A model generated the notes under the pieces. The model was given only the letters and a program-made list of their open reading frames with translations, was not told the DNA's origin and ran no database searches. Shown here piece after piece: positions 7,863 through 14,972 of a stretch of DNA of 20,196 nucleotides. The stretch comes from CALMEC01 sp031376485. Lineage in GTDB: Bacteria > Actinomycetota > Thermoleophilia > Miltoncostaeales > Miltoncostaeaceae. The translations under genes and the position numbers were made by a program. The stretch covers positions 1-20,196 of the forward strand of contig JANMDV010000275.1 of the NCBI GenBank assembly GCA_031376485.1, in the 5' to 3' direction. Each line of letters starts with the position of its first letter. Position 1 is the stretch's first letter.

Positions 7863-7982
7863 TCAGCCGTTGGGGCGATCGGGCGGAATCTCGGTGAACT
7901 TGAACTCGTCGTGGTTGCCCCGCTTCTGGGTGAACCAGTAGACAAGGCCGCCAAGGCCTGCTGCGATAAAAAGCTTCTTCAT
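7863..7982 (-). CDS. 39-residue single-pass membrane peptide
   Basis: A short gene encoding 39 residues. It begins MKKLF, followed by a hydrophobic segment (I6-A-A-G-L-G-G-L-V-Y-W-F) and a charged tail ending E31-I-P-P-D-R-P-N-G. It has an excellent ribosome binding site: GAGGAG followed by 6 nt and ATG. The layout (Lys-Lys start, one short helix, charged tail) recalls the actinobacterial DLW-39 family, but the D-L-W signature is absent. It is likely an inner-membrane peptide with its tail in the cytoplasm. It precedes the hypothetical gene by 46 nt on the same strand. The strong ribosome site, good codon use and topology make it likely genuine. Confidence 0.65.
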   Translation of the reverse strand: MKKLFIAAGLGGLVYWFTQKRGNHDEFKFTEIPPDRPNG

Positions 7983-7985
7983 GAG

Positions 7986-8117
7986 TTACTCCTCGGTGTC
8001 GTCGATTGGCGGATCCGCTGCGACCGGTGCGAGGGACAGGTCGAGGAACGAAACGCCGTGCCGGGCCCCCACACACAGGTGAGGGCGTGCCGCATTCTCG
8101 CGCACACCCGTGAGCAT
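7986..8117 (-). CDS. Possible small ORF upstream of the membrane peptide gene
   Basis: A 43-codon frame from an ATG at 8117 to a TAA that ends 3 nt before the ATG of the 39-residue gene. Its last codons (…D-D-T-E-E) contain the GAGGAG ribosome site of the next gene, the arrangement seen in coupled operons. The frame is open upstream to a TGA at 8186-8184 without another usual start, so the ATG at 8117 is the only conventional choice. Composition is plausible (G-V-S-F-L-D-L-S-L-A-P-V-A) but no family is recognised and no ribosome site is evident. It could be the remnant of a longer frameshifted gene or a chance frame. Confidence 0.25.
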   Translation of the reverse strand: MLTGVRENAARPHLCVGARHGVSFLDLSLAPVAADPPIDDTEE

Positions 8118-8331
8118 ATGCGTCGGGCCGGTCGCGAACGCGACGAGCGGTGCGGCATCCGTGCTTCGAACTGATGGGGATTGTCACGGGGTGCTCCCGG
8201 ATGTGGTCCGAGCAGCGCTCGTCGTCGTATGCGTGCGTCTGACCGGTAGGGAATGTCATCAGGGCAGGGCGCGACGCCCCATCGGCGTCGGCCGAGTGTC
8301 GTTCGACGCCCAACCCGATGGTCCTTGGTCT
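8118..8331. other. Non-coding gap without a recognisable gene
   Basis: This gap lies between the quinone oxidoreductase stop and the possible small ORF. Open frames on both strands are Arg/Ser-rich shadows with no family resemblance. No tRNA-like fold was found: a TTCGAA sequence at about 8165 lacks matching stem arms. It must contain the promoter for the 39-residue gene group, but I could not pick one with confidence. Confidence 0.4.
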
Positions 8332-9309
8332 TCATCCCACCCGTAGGACGACTTTTCCGACCACGCTGTCGGCGCCGACGAGGAGGTGGGCATCTGCGAC
8401 CTGGGAAAGTTCTAATACCTCGTGCACGATCGGGCGCAGCACTCCGACGGCGAATCTCGGAAGTCCCCACTCGGCGAACGCCGCCACGATGGCGGTCTTC
8501 TCGTCTCCGGTGCGTCCACGAAGCGTGCTGCCGATGACCGTCGCCTGCAGGGTGAGCAGCGTGCCCAGATCCGCTTCGGCGCGCCGTCCGCCGACGAGGC
8601 CGGTCAGGATGATTCGGCCGCTGCGGGCGAGCGACGCCACGTTCTGCTGCCAGTATGCTGCGCCCACCAGGTCCAGCACCACGTCTGCACCGTGGTCTGC
8701 CGTCATCGCGCGGACCTGATCGGCGAACTGCCCGTCCGTGACCAGGATGCCCTCGGCGCCAAGTTCCTCGGGCAGTCGCAAGCGGTCATGCGTGCGCGAG
8801 GTTGCAAGCACCCGGGCCCCCAGTTCGCGCGCGATCTGGATGGCAGCCGTCCCGACGCCGCTCGCGGCCGAGTGGATCAATGCGACCTCGCCCTCGTCCA
8901 ACCGGCCGAGCATGCGAAGGGTCAAGGATGCCGTCAGGAACACTTCGGGAATGGCGGCGGCGTCGTCCCACGACATACCCTCAGGGATGGGCATGGTCTG
9001 TCCCGCGGGCACCGCGACGAGCTCTGCATAGCCGCCGCCGGAGAGCAGCGCCATGACCCGATCCCCGATTCGCACGCCGCGCACGCCGTCCCCGAGCGCG
9101 GTGACCTCACCTGCGCATTCGAGCCCCATGATGTCGCTGGCCCCGGGTGGCGGCGGGTAGTTACCGGCCCGCTGCATCAAGTCCGCCCTGTTGACGGCGG
9201 TGGCGCGAACCCGGATCAGCACCTCGCCCGCGGCGGGCGTGGGGTCAGGGACCTCGGCGATCTTGAGCACCTCGGGACCGCCCGCCCCGGTGGTGACGAC
9301 CGCCTTCAT
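8332..9309 (-). CDS. NAD(P)H:quinone oxidoreductase, PIG3-type zinc-free MDR family
   Basis: A 325-residue medium-chain dehydrogenase/reductase of the quinone oxidoreductase (QOR/PIG3) branch. The GroES-like N-terminus includes V39-N-R-A-D-L-M-Q-R-x-G and Y51-P-P-P-P-G-A-S, the signature of the PIG3 group. The G-L-E-C-A-G segment is at 62-67 and G91-G-G-Y-A-E-L at 91-97. The NADPH-binding Rossmann motif is A148-A-S-G-V-G-T-A-A. No structural or catalytic zinc ligands are present, as expected for this branch. It should reduce quinones with NADPH. The ATG overlaps the stop of the SRPBCC gene (ATGA), so the two are translationally coupled and may act on the same class of lipophilic compound. Confidence 0.93.
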   Translation of the reverse strand: MKAVVTTGAGGPEVLKIAEVPDPTPAAGEVLIRVRATAVNRADLMQRAGNYPPPPGASDIMGLECAGEVTALGDGVRGVRIGDRVMALLSGGGYAELVAVPAGQTMPIPEGMSWDDAAAIPEVFLTASLTLRMLGRLDEGEVALIHSAASGVGTAAIQIARELGARVLATSRTHDRLRLPEELGAEGILVTDGQFADQVRAMTADHGADVVLDLVGAAYWQQNVASLARSGRIILTGLVGGRRAEADLGTLLTLQATVIGSTLRGRTGDEKTAIVAAFAEWGLPRFAVGVLRPIVHEVLELSQVADAHLLVGADSVVGKVVLRVG

Positions 9310-9791
9310 TGCTCCATGAGGCGCTTGGTCAGGATTTGGCGTTGCTCGAATGTCCTCCGCAGCATCCGGTTGACAAGGAGCTTGTCGCCGATCGCGCCGA
9401 TCGGCCCGAACGGGGGGACGTAGGTGATGCGGTCGGTCAGGCGGCAGCGGTCATGAGCGAGCGGCTCGAACCGGTGCTCGTGCCGCCACGCCGCGAATGG
9501 TGATTGAAGCGCGACGTCGACGACCGCACGGTTCAACACGACCGCCTCCACGCGGAACCGCCACGTCATCGCAAACGGAATGGGCTTCTGCCGCATCACG
9601 ATCGTCACGATCCCGCCGTCCCGGAGCGGGAAGGTCCCGTCAATCGACTCGAACTGCACCCCGGGCGACACCCGCGGAGCGTTTCGCGTGTCGCAATGGA
9701 AGCGAAACAGCTTCTCGACGGGGCAGTCGATCTCGATGGACTGCTCGATGACCGAGGGTTTGGCTTTGGGAAACGGCAGCTTCGGAGGCAC
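9306..9791 (-). CDS. SRPBCC family protein (START/Bet v1-like fold)
   Basis: A 161-residue single-domain protein. The SRPBCC pattern is visible: an N-terminal beta strand (I15-E-Q-S-I-E-I-D-C-P-V-E-K-L-F), a central sheet (W77-R-F-R-V-E-A and H105-R-F-E), then L118-T-D-R-I-T-Y-V-P-P-F-G-P and a long C-terminal helix carrying R148-R-T-F-E-Q-R. The second strand-loop region P55-L-R-D-G-G-I-V-T-I-V is also typical. Proteins of this fold bind hydrophobic ligands such as polyketides or lipids; the ligand is unknown. The start is GTG at 9791, with a -10-like hexamer just upstream. It is first of a two-gene operon with the quinone oxidoreductase. Confidence 0.85.
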   Translation of the reverse strand: MPPKLPFPKAKPSVIEQSIEIDCPVEKLFRFHCDTRNAPRVSPGVQFESIDGTFPLRDGGIVTIVMRQKPIPFAMTWRFRVEAVVLNRAVVDVALQSPFAAWRHEHRFEPLAHDRCRLTDRITYVPPFGPIGAIGDKLLVNRMLRRTFEQRQILTKRLMEQ

Positions 9792-9797
9792 CGCGCG

Positions 9798-9803
9798 ATC
9801 CTA
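9798..9803 (-). promoter_or_regulatory. Candidate -10 hexamer for the SRPBCC operon, leaderless
   Basis: TAGGAT on the minus strand ends 6 nt before the GTG start at 9791. There is no Shine-Dalgarno and no convincing -35. It fits a leaderless transcript, like the patterns before dnaG and polA. Confidence 0.4.
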
Positions 9804-9855
9804 TCGGCCGATCGGGATACTGGTCCGGGGCCGGCGTGCGGTGGCGATCCCAGCA

Positions 9856-9885
9856 TTGACGGGTGTCACGGTCCAGCGGTACGTT
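9856..9885 (+). promoter_or_regulatory. Promoter for the DUF1059 gene
   Basis: TTGACG at 9856-9861 and TACGTT at 9880-9885, separated by 18 nt, match sigma-70/SigA-type -35 and -10 boxes. Transcription would start near 9892, leaving a leader of about 50 nt with an AGGAG ribosome site before the GTG at 9942. Confidence 0.5.
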
Positions 9886-9941
9886 GTCGTTCCCGATACG
9901 CCAGTCGTGTCGCAGATCACACATCGACGTCAGGAGTCAAC

Positions 9942-10115
9942 GTGAAAGAGCTTCGGTGCGGGGACATCATGGAGGGGTGCTCCGCCAAATTCGAAGGGGA
10001 GACCATCGACGACATCATCAAGCAGGCCGCCAAGCACGCGCACGAGGAGCATGGCATCGCCGATATCACCCCCGAGGTGCAGCAGGCGGTCCTCGCAGCA
10101 ATCCACGACAAGTAG
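9942..10115 (+). CDS. DUF1059 domain-containing protein
   Basis: A 57-residue protein matching the small DUF1059 family. It begins K-E-L-R-C-G-D with Cys6, then G12-C13 (E-G-C), the F-E-G-E-T-I-D-D-I-I motif (17-26) and A-A-K-H-A-H-E-E-H-G (29-38), followed by a short C-terminal helix. The two cysteines and the H-A-x-E-x-H-G segment are the family hallmark; the function is unknown. The GTG start is supported by AGGAG about 6 nt upstream and by a good promoter at 9856-9885. It is monocistronic, divergent from the SRPBCC operon. A longer open frame upstream in the same register overlaps that operon and is a shadow. Confidence 0.85.
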   Translation: MKELRCGDIMEGCSAKFEGETIDDIIKQAAKHAHEEHGIADITPEVQQAVLAAIHDK

Positions 10116-10405
10116 CCAGTACGGGCTGGTAAAACGAGCAGGTGCTGCGTCGAGACGACGAGCGAAACTCAAGCCAGGCGGTGGGTGGCGTGCCTCACCG
10201 CAGTTGGGAAGAACGGCAATCGCGCGGGCGTCGACGTCTGGCGAAGGGGGGTTGCATCCGCCAAAGCGGTACCGTCGTGGCTCTGCCTGGCGTACTGGGG
10301 CAGCCGTCTTAAGCTTCGGCAACGGTAGGACGGCCGCCCATATCTCCGAACCGCCGCCCGATCACGCGCTTTCGGCGCCTGGGCACGGTTAAGTTTTGGT
10401 TAACA

Positions 10406-10416
10406 GTGTCAGACAC
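10406..10416. repeat. Perfect inverted repeat, operator-like
   Basis: GTGTC-A-GACAC is a perfect palindrome with a 1-nt centre. It lies just after the AT-rich segment AAGTTTTGGTTAACA, which is unusual in this GC-rich region. The pairing of an AT-rich element and a short palindrome resembles a regulator site, but no target gene is evident. Confidence 0.3.
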
Positions 10417-10474
10417 GAATGTACCGAGAACCGTTACCTGCAAACGGGTCTCGGGTTGTGTTTCGACCCTTCCG

Positions 10475-10496
10475 TACACGTGGGTTTTACACGTGG
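10475..10496. repeat. Tandem TACACGTGG repeats
   Basis: The nonamer TACACGTGG occurs at 10475-10483 and again at 10488-10496. Each copy contains the palindrome CACGTG. The two palindromes are 13 nt apart, so they do not lie on the same face of the helix. They could be a paired protein-binding site. Confidence 0.35.
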
Positions 10497-10579
10497 ATCT
10501 TCGCACTGGCTGCGGTCGCAGTTGCCCTTTCGGAGCGACGGGTTGCGCGGGGATGTACGAGCGTGATTGCTGCCGTACC

Positions 10580-10595
10580 CGGGCAGGGCTGCCCG
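10580..10595. terminator. GC-rich hairpin in the non-coding region
   Basis: CGGGCA-GGGC-TGCCCG forms a 6-bp stem with a 4-nt loop. There is no T-run on either side. It could end a transcript from the region to its left or be part of a structured RNA. Confidence 0.3.
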
Positions 10596-10659
10596 ATGCG
10601 CTGGTGAAACGACCACCGAGCGATCACCGCTGACCGTGTCGGATCGACGAGCCGCGGGA

Positions 10660-10675
10660 GGACGGTTGACCGTCC
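10660..10675 (-). terminator. Hairpin downstream of tRNA-Leu
   Basis: GGACGG-TTGA-CCGTCC (with the T·A pair closing further to a 7-bp arm) begins 7 nt after the 3' end of the tRNA on the minus strand. Its position suits termination or 3' processing of the tRNA precursor, although no T-run follows. Confidence 0.5.
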
Positions 10676-10682
10676 GATCGAG

Positions 10683-10765
10683 TGGGGGCGGTGGGAGTCG
10701 AACCCACACGAGGTTGCCCTCAACGGTGTTTGAGACCGTCGCGTCTACCGTTCCGCCACGCCCCC
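10683..10765 (-). tRNA. tRNA-Leu (anticodon CAA)
   Basis: An 83-nt class II tRNA on the minus strand. The acceptor stem GGGGGCG pairs with CGCCCCC, with discriminator A at 10683. The D-arm is GCG...CGC enclosing AACGGTAGA. The anticodon stem ACGGT/ACCGT closes the loop CTCAAAC, giving anticodon CAA, which reads UUG leucine codons. The long variable arm GAGG-GCAA-CCTC and the T-arm GTGGG-TTCGACT-CCCAC are intact. The 3' CCA is not encoded. It lies between the malic enzyme gene and the repeat-bearing non-coding region. Confidence 0.95.
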
Positions 10766-10820
10766 GCTGCGAGCGCAGTTTAGCGCCAGGCGCTGCTGCG
10801 ACCGTTCCGATTGATCCTCG

Positions 10821-12254
10821 CTACGCGCCGTCCGGTACGTCGACCCTCGCGAGGCCTTCCTTCTTCGCCTGCGCGATCACGGCCCTGGCGACGAGGGGGG
10901 CGACCTGGCGGTTGAAGACGCTCGGGATGATGTAGTCCTCGTGCAGTTCGTCCGCGCTGATCGTGCTCGCGATGGCTTCGGCGGCGGCGACCTTCATGGC
11001 CTCGCTGATCTGGCGGGCACGGCAGTCGAGCGCGCCGCGGAACACGCCGGGGAACGCAAGCACGTTGTTGATCTGGTTGGGGTAGTCGGAACGCCCGGTC
11101 GCCATGATCCGCACGTAGGGCGCCGCGACCTCCGGCATGATCTCCGGCGTGGGGTTGGCCATGGCGAACACGATCGGGTCGGTCGCCATCCGCTTGACCT
11201 GGTCGACCTTGAACGTGTCGGGGCCGGACAGTCCCAGAAACAGGGTGGCACCCTCGATGACGTCGTCGAGCGTCCCCTGGATACGCTCGGGGTTGGTGTT
11301 CTCGGCGTACCAGTCCTTCATGTGGTTCATGTTCTCGGTGCGGCCCTTGTAGATCGCCCCGCGCGTGTCGCAGCCGATGATGTTGGTGACGCCGGCGTTC
11401 ATCAGGATCTTGGAGCACGCCACACCCGAGGCGCCGACGCCGCTGACCACGACCTTTTGTTCGGCCATCGTGCCGCCGGTCAGCTTGAGCGCATTGATGA
11501 GCGCGGCGAGCACCACGATCGCCGTGCCGTGCTGGTCGTCGTGGAACACGGGGATGTCGAGCGTCTCTTTGAGACGGTCCTCGACCGCAAAGCACACCGG
11601 TGCCGAGATGTCCTCCAGGTTGATGCCGCCGAACGCCGGGGCGACGGCGGTGCAGATGTCGATGAGCTCCTGCGGGTCCTTGGAGTCGACGCACAGCGCG
11701 TAGCTGTCGACGCCGCCGAACTCCTTGAACAGCATGGCTTTGCCCTCCATGACCGGCATGCCGGCAGCGGCGCCGATGTCGCCAAGGCCGAGCACTGCGG
11801 TGCCGTTGGTGATGACCACGACCATGTTGCTCTTGAGCGTCAGGTCGAAGGCCTTGGCCGGGTCGTCGGCGATCGCGCGGCACACGTTCGCCAGGCCCGG
11901 TCCCTCGACGACCGCCAAATCCTCGCGCGTCGCGAGCGGCACGCGGCCGGCCATCTCGATCTTGCCGCCATGGTGCAGTTGATACGTCCTGTCAGAGGAC
12001 GAGACGACGGTCACGCCGTCCACCTCGCCGGCGGCGGCCACGATCTCGTCGGCGTGCTCAGGGTCGGACGCATTGACGACGATGTCCCGCACCACCGTGC
12101 CGGCGTCCGTGGAGATGACGTCGACGGCGCCGATGTCGCCGCCTACGGCGTTGATCGCGATGCCGAGGGCGCCGAACAGGCTGGGCTGCCCTGCGGCGTG
12201 CTCGACGCGGATCGTGACGCTGTATTGGGCACTCGGCGTGGTCCTGGTGGACAC
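10821..12254 (-). CDS. NAD(P)-dependent malic enzyme with N-terminal ACT domain
   Basis: A 477-residue malic enzyme that converts malate to pyruvate and CO2 with reduction of NAD(P). Residues 10-90 form an ACT-type regulatory domain (Y-S-V-T-I-R-V, then A35-V-G-G-D-I-G-A-V-D). The catalytic domain has T149-N-G-T-A-V-L-G-L-G-D-I-G, the Lys172 region M168-E-G-K-A-M-L-F-K, and the metal-binding segments G210-I-N-L-E-D and F237-H-D-D-Q-H-G-T-A. The cofactor-binding motif is G272-V-G-A-S-G, and A-N-P-T-P-E-I lies near the C-terminal third. ACT fusions of this type suggest allosteric control by an amino acid. The GTG at 12254 is preceded by AAGGAG with 6-nt spacing. It is divergent from polA; a -10-like TATGCT lies at 12288-12293. 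Confidence 0.95.
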   Translation of the reverse strand: MSTRTTPSAQYSVTIRVEHAAGQPSLFGALGIAINAVGGDIGAVDVISTDAGTVVRDIVVNASDPEHADEIVAAAGEVDGVTVVSSSDRTYQLHHGGKIEMAGRVPLATREDLAVVEGPGLANVCRAIADDPAKAFDLTLKSNMVVVITNGTAVLGLGDIGAAAGMPVMEGKAMLFKEFGGVDSYALCVDSKDPQELIDICTAVAPAFGGINLEDISAPVCFAVEDRLKETLDIPVFHDDQHGTAIVVLAALINALKLTGGTMAEQKVVVSGVGASGVACSKILMNAGVTNIIGCDTRGAIYKGRTENMNHMKDWYAENTNPERIQGTLDDVIEGATLFLGLSGPDTFKVDQVKRMATDPIVFAMANPTPEIMPEVAAPYVRIMATGRSDYPNQINNVLAFPGVFRGALDCRARQISEAMKVAAAEAIASTISADELHEDYIIPSVFNRQVAPLVARAVIAQAKKEGLARVDVPDGA

Positions 12255-12310
12255 GGTCGCTCCTTGCTGCAGAATCGAAGGGACGGCAGCATATCGACCG
12301 CCTCCGTCGC

Positions 12311-12316
12311 TATTGT
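12311..12316 (+). promoter_or_regulatory. Candidate -10 hexamer for polA, leaderless
   Basis: TATTGT fits TANNNT and ends 6 nt before the GTG at 12323. No Shine-Dalgarno is seen before that codon. The arrangement favours a leaderless polA transcript and supports GTG 12323 over TTG 12320. Confidence 0.4.
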
Positions 12317-12322
12317 CGTTTG

Positions 12323-14923
12323 GTGACCGATGCCCCCACCGAGGCGCTCGCCGAGACGACCGCGCCGCGCACGGTGGGTGAGTTGATGCTGGTTGACGGC
12401 AACAGCCTGGCCTACCGGGCGTTTTTTGCGCTTCCCGACACCATCTCCACGGCCGACGGGTTCCCGACCAACGCCCTGTACGGGTTGGCCGCGATGATGA
12501 TGAAAGTACTGACCGAAGAACGTCCGAGCCGCGTCGTGGTCTGCTGGGACGCGCCGGGCAAGACGTTCCGACACGAGCAGTACCCCGAGTACAAGGCCGG
12601 GCGGTCCGTGACGCCGGACCTTCTGCGAGAGCAGTCGGTGCATTTTCGACCCTTGATGGAGGCGTTCGGGTTCGTCAACACCGAGCTGACCGGCTTCGAG
12701 GCGGATGACCTGATCGGCACGCTGGCGCGCCTGGGCGAGGAAGCGGGGGAGCGAGTCACGATCCTGACGAGCGACCGCGACATGTTTCAGCTCGTCACCG
12801 ACCAGGTCAGCGTGCTGGCCACAGGGCGCGGCGTTACCGACACCACGCGGTACACCCCCGAAAAGGTCGTCGAGCGATACGGGATCGGGCCGGACCTGAT
12901 GACCGACTACCGGGGCCTGGTGGGCGACAACTCCGACAACCTCAAGGGCGTTCCCGGCATCGGTGAGAAGACCGCCACCCAGCTCATCCTCAAGTACGGC
13001 GACCTCGAGTCGGTGCTCGAGCATGCACACGAACAGTCGCCGAAACGCAAGGAGAACCTGATCGCCGCAGCCGAGGACGCGCGGCAATCGCGTGACCTGT
13101 CGGTCATCGAAACCGCCGTGCCGATGGATCTGCAACTGGACGACGTGCCGCCACTCGACCTGGGCCCCGCGCGGCGTGCCACGCTGGAAGAGATCTTCCG
13201 CCGGTTCGAGTTCGGCAGCCTGGCCCGACGTCTCGACGAGCTGACGTCGGGCCCCGCGGCGCCGGCCCCGGAGACCGTCGGCATCCAGGTGAACGCCGTC
13301 GAGTGCGGTCCCGAGGAGCTGACGATGCGGCTGCTCGACACGACGGCGCCGGTCGCGCTTGCGGTCATCGGGGGGCGCTGGGCCGTCTGTGTCGCTCCGC
13401 CCACCGTGCTTGTGGGTGATCTCGAACCGCCGACCTCGCTGGCCAACGCCCTCGGCCGCATGCTGATCGTCTGCCACGACTTCAAGAGCTTGCCGCATGC
13501 GATGTCGGCCCAACTCACACCATTGCACGACACGATGGTGGCCGGGTACCTGCTCGAGCCGCGTCGACGCGGATACGAACTGGACGAACTCGCTGCGGAT
13601 GTCGGCGTCGGTGTGTTGGGATCGGATGAAGATGCCGTGCGGGCAGCCGTACTGACCCACGCCGTTGCCGAACGTCAGATCGAGGCGATGCGACGCGAGG
13701 GGCTCGAACCCCTGTTTCGCGAGGTCGAGTTGCCGCTGGTCGCGGTGCTCGCCGACATGGAACGGGTGGGCGTGGCGCTCGACACCCATCGGCTCGGCGA
13801 GATCGCCCACCGCGTCCGCGACCGGGCGGACGAGCTGCGCGACCAGATCTGGGAGCTGGCCGGCGCCGAGTTCGTCATCGACTCGCCCAAGCAGCTCGGC
13901 CACGTGTTGTTCGAGACGCTCGGGCTGCCGACGTTCCGCAAAGGCAAGACCGGGTTCTCGACCGATCGGCGCGTCTTGCGTCTGTTGGAGGGTCGCCACC
14001 CGATCATCGCGCTGATCGGCGAGTACCGCGAACTGACCAAGCTGGATGGCACGTACCTGTCTGCACTGCCGCTCCTCGTCGATGCCGAGAATCGACTGCA
14101 CACCACGTTCAACCAGACCGTGGCCGAGACCGGTCGCCTCTCGTCTGTCAACCCCAACCTGCAGAACATTCCGGTGCGAACCGCTATCGGCCGGGAGATC
14201 CGTGGCGCGTTCATCGCACGTGAGGGCTGCAAGCTGGCGAGCTTCGACTACAGCCAGGTGGAGCTTCGGATCCTGGCACATTGTTCCGGCGAGCCCACGC
14301 TGGCCGATGCCTTCCGCGCCGGCGAGGACGTCCACCGCGCGACCGCCGCCGAGGTCTTCGGCATGGACCCGGCCGACGTCGACCGGCAGACCCGCGACCG
14401 CGCCAAGGCCGTCAACTTCGGCATCGTCTACGGAATCAGCGCGTTCGGGCTCTCGGAGCAACTCGGCATCGACCGCGAGGAGGCCCAGGCGTACATCGAC
14501 ACCTACCTGTCCCGGTACCCGCGGGTGCGGAGCTTCATCGACGCGACCATCGCGGCGGCCGCCCAAGACGGCTACGTGACCACGCTTCTGGGCCGTCGCC
14601 GCCCGATCCCGGAGCTCCTCGGTCGGACTGTCCAGCAGCGCAACCTGGGCGAGCGTCTGGCCGTCAACACCGTCATCCAAGGCTCGGCTGCCGACATCAT
14701 CAAGGTCGCGATGGTGCGCGCGCACACTGCGATCACGGATGCGGGCCTGCGCGCGCGCATGGTCCTCCAGATCCACGACGAACTCTTGGTCGAGGTTCCG
14801 GCGGATGAGGTCAGGCAGGTCTCGGCGATCGTGCGCGACGCGATGATCGGCGCGTACTCCCTCGACCCGCCCCTCGAGGTCGACCTCGGTGTGGGCGAGA
14901 CATGGCTGGACGCGAAGTCATAA
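12323..14923 (+). CDS. polA: DNA polymerase I
   Basis: An 866-residue enzyme for Okazaki fragment processing and repair synthesis. Residues about 20-310 are the 5' nuclease domain (L-V-D-G-N-S-L-A-Y-R; T-S-D-R-D; G-D-N-S-D-N-L-K-G-V-P-G-I-G-E-K-T-A). The middle domain keeps the fold (D-T-M-V-A-G-Y-L-L-E-P) but lacks the D-x-E motif of active 3'-5' exonucleases, so proofreading is probably absent, as in Taq polymerase. The polymerase domain has motif A D642-Y-S-Q-V-E-L-R, motif B with Lys695, Phe699 and Tyr703 (K-A-V-N-F-G-I-V-Y-G), and motif C H818-D819-E. I chose GTG at 12323; TTG at 12320 adds one residue. It is monocistronic; the protease gene starts 49 nt later from its own AT-rich promoter region. 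Confidence 0.97.
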   Translation: MTDAPTEALAETTAPRTVGELMLVDGNSLAYRAFFALPDTISTADGFPTNALYGLAAMMMKVLTEERPSRVVVCWDAPGKTFRHEQYPEYKAGRSVTPDLLREQSVHFRPLMEAFGFVNTELTGFEADDLIGTLARLGEEAGERVTILTSDRDMFQLVTDQVSVLATGRGVTDTTRYTPEKVVERYGIGPDLMTDYRGLVGDNSDNLKGVPGIGEKTATQLILKYGDLESVLEHAHEQSPKRKENLIAAAEDARQSRDLSVIETAVPMDLQLDDVPPLDLGPARRATLEEIFRRFEFGSLARRLDELTSGPAAPAPETVGIQVNAVECGPEELTMRLLDTTAPVALAVIGGRWAVCVAPPTVLVGDLEPPTSLANALGRMLIVCHDFKSLPHAMSAQLTPLHDTMVAGYLLEPRRRGYELDELAADVGVGVLGSDEDAVRAAVLTHAVAERQIEAMRREGLEPLFREVELPLVAVLADMERVGVALDTHRLGEIAHRVRDRADELRDQIWELAGAEFVIDSPKQLGHVLFETLGLPTFRKGKTGFSTDRRVLRLLEGRHPIIALIGEYRELTKLDGTYLSALPLLVDAENRLHTTFNQTVAETGRLSSVNPNLQNIPVRTAIGREIRGAFIAREGCKLASFDYSQVELRILAHCSGEPTLADAFRAGEDVHRATAAEVFGMDPADVDRQTRDRAKAVNFGIVYGISAFGLSEQLGIDREEAQAYIDTYLSRYPRVRSFIDATIAAAAQDGYVTTLLGRRRPIPELLGRTVQQRNLGERLAVNTVIQGSAADIIKVAMVRAHTAITDAGLRARMVLQIHDELLVEVPADEVRQVSAIVRDAMIGAYSLDPPLEVDLGVGETWLDAKS

Positions 14924-14925
14924 AA

Positions 14926-14960
14926 CGACCAATAACTTATGGTTGTTAACCAAATAATGT
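14926..14960 (+). promoter_or_regulatory. AT-rich promoter/operator region of protease 1
   Basis: The segment after polA is sharply AT-rich. It contains CGACCAATA at 14926, a TGGTT-GTT-AACCA inverted repeat at 14942-14952 region, and the -10-like TAATGT at 14955-14960, 12 nt before the ATG at 14973. CGAYCAATA also precedes protease 2 at similar distance. No Shine-Dalgarno separates the -10 from the start codon. Confidence 0.4.
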
Positions 14961-14972
14961 AGATTTTGCAGG

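Larger units (their letters stand above)
10116..10682. other. 567-bp non-coding region with short repeats and hairpins
   Basis: No convincing protein gene lies between the DUF1059 stop and tRNA-Leu. A 62-codon frame at 10419-10607 contains a short hydrophobic stretch (F-Y-T-W-I-F-A-L-A-A-V) but has no ribosome site or family. Structure seen: a GCGGTG...CACCGC hairpin at about 10178-10201; GGTTAA repeated 10 nt apart (10388 and 10398); GTGTC-A-GACAC at 10406-10416; TACACGTGG repeated 13 nt apart at 10475-10496; and a CGGGCA-GGGC-TGCCCG hairpin at 10580-10595. I looked for tmRNA, RNase P RNA, SRP RNA and common riboswitch cores and recognised none. Confidence 0.5.

Noticed and set aside
8150..8180. 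tRNA-like TTCGAA segment
   Set aside because: The flanking bases cannot form a T-stem, and no acceptor or anticodon stem is present nearby.
10178..10320. Possible c-di-GMP, cobalamin or other riboswitch
   Set aside because: Fragments such as CCGCCAAAGCGG superficially recall known cores, but the conserved sequences and pairing of those classes could not be found, and no suitable downstream gene follows.
10419..10607. 62-codon frame with a short hydrophobic stretch in the non-coding region
   Set aside because: No ribosome site, no promoter in suitable position, low-quality composition at both ends; mentioned only as content of the region.
10941..12326. 461-codon plus-strand open frame opposite the malic enzyme gene
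   Set aside because: His/Asp/Val-rich antisense shadow; the malic enzyme on the other strand has all catalytic motifs.
12143..14776. 877-codon open frame on the minus strand opposite polA
   Set aside because: It has the His/Arg/Asp/Gly-rich composition typical of the antisense of a GC-rich gene, no recognisable domain, and overlaps polA entirely and the start of the malic enzyme gene.
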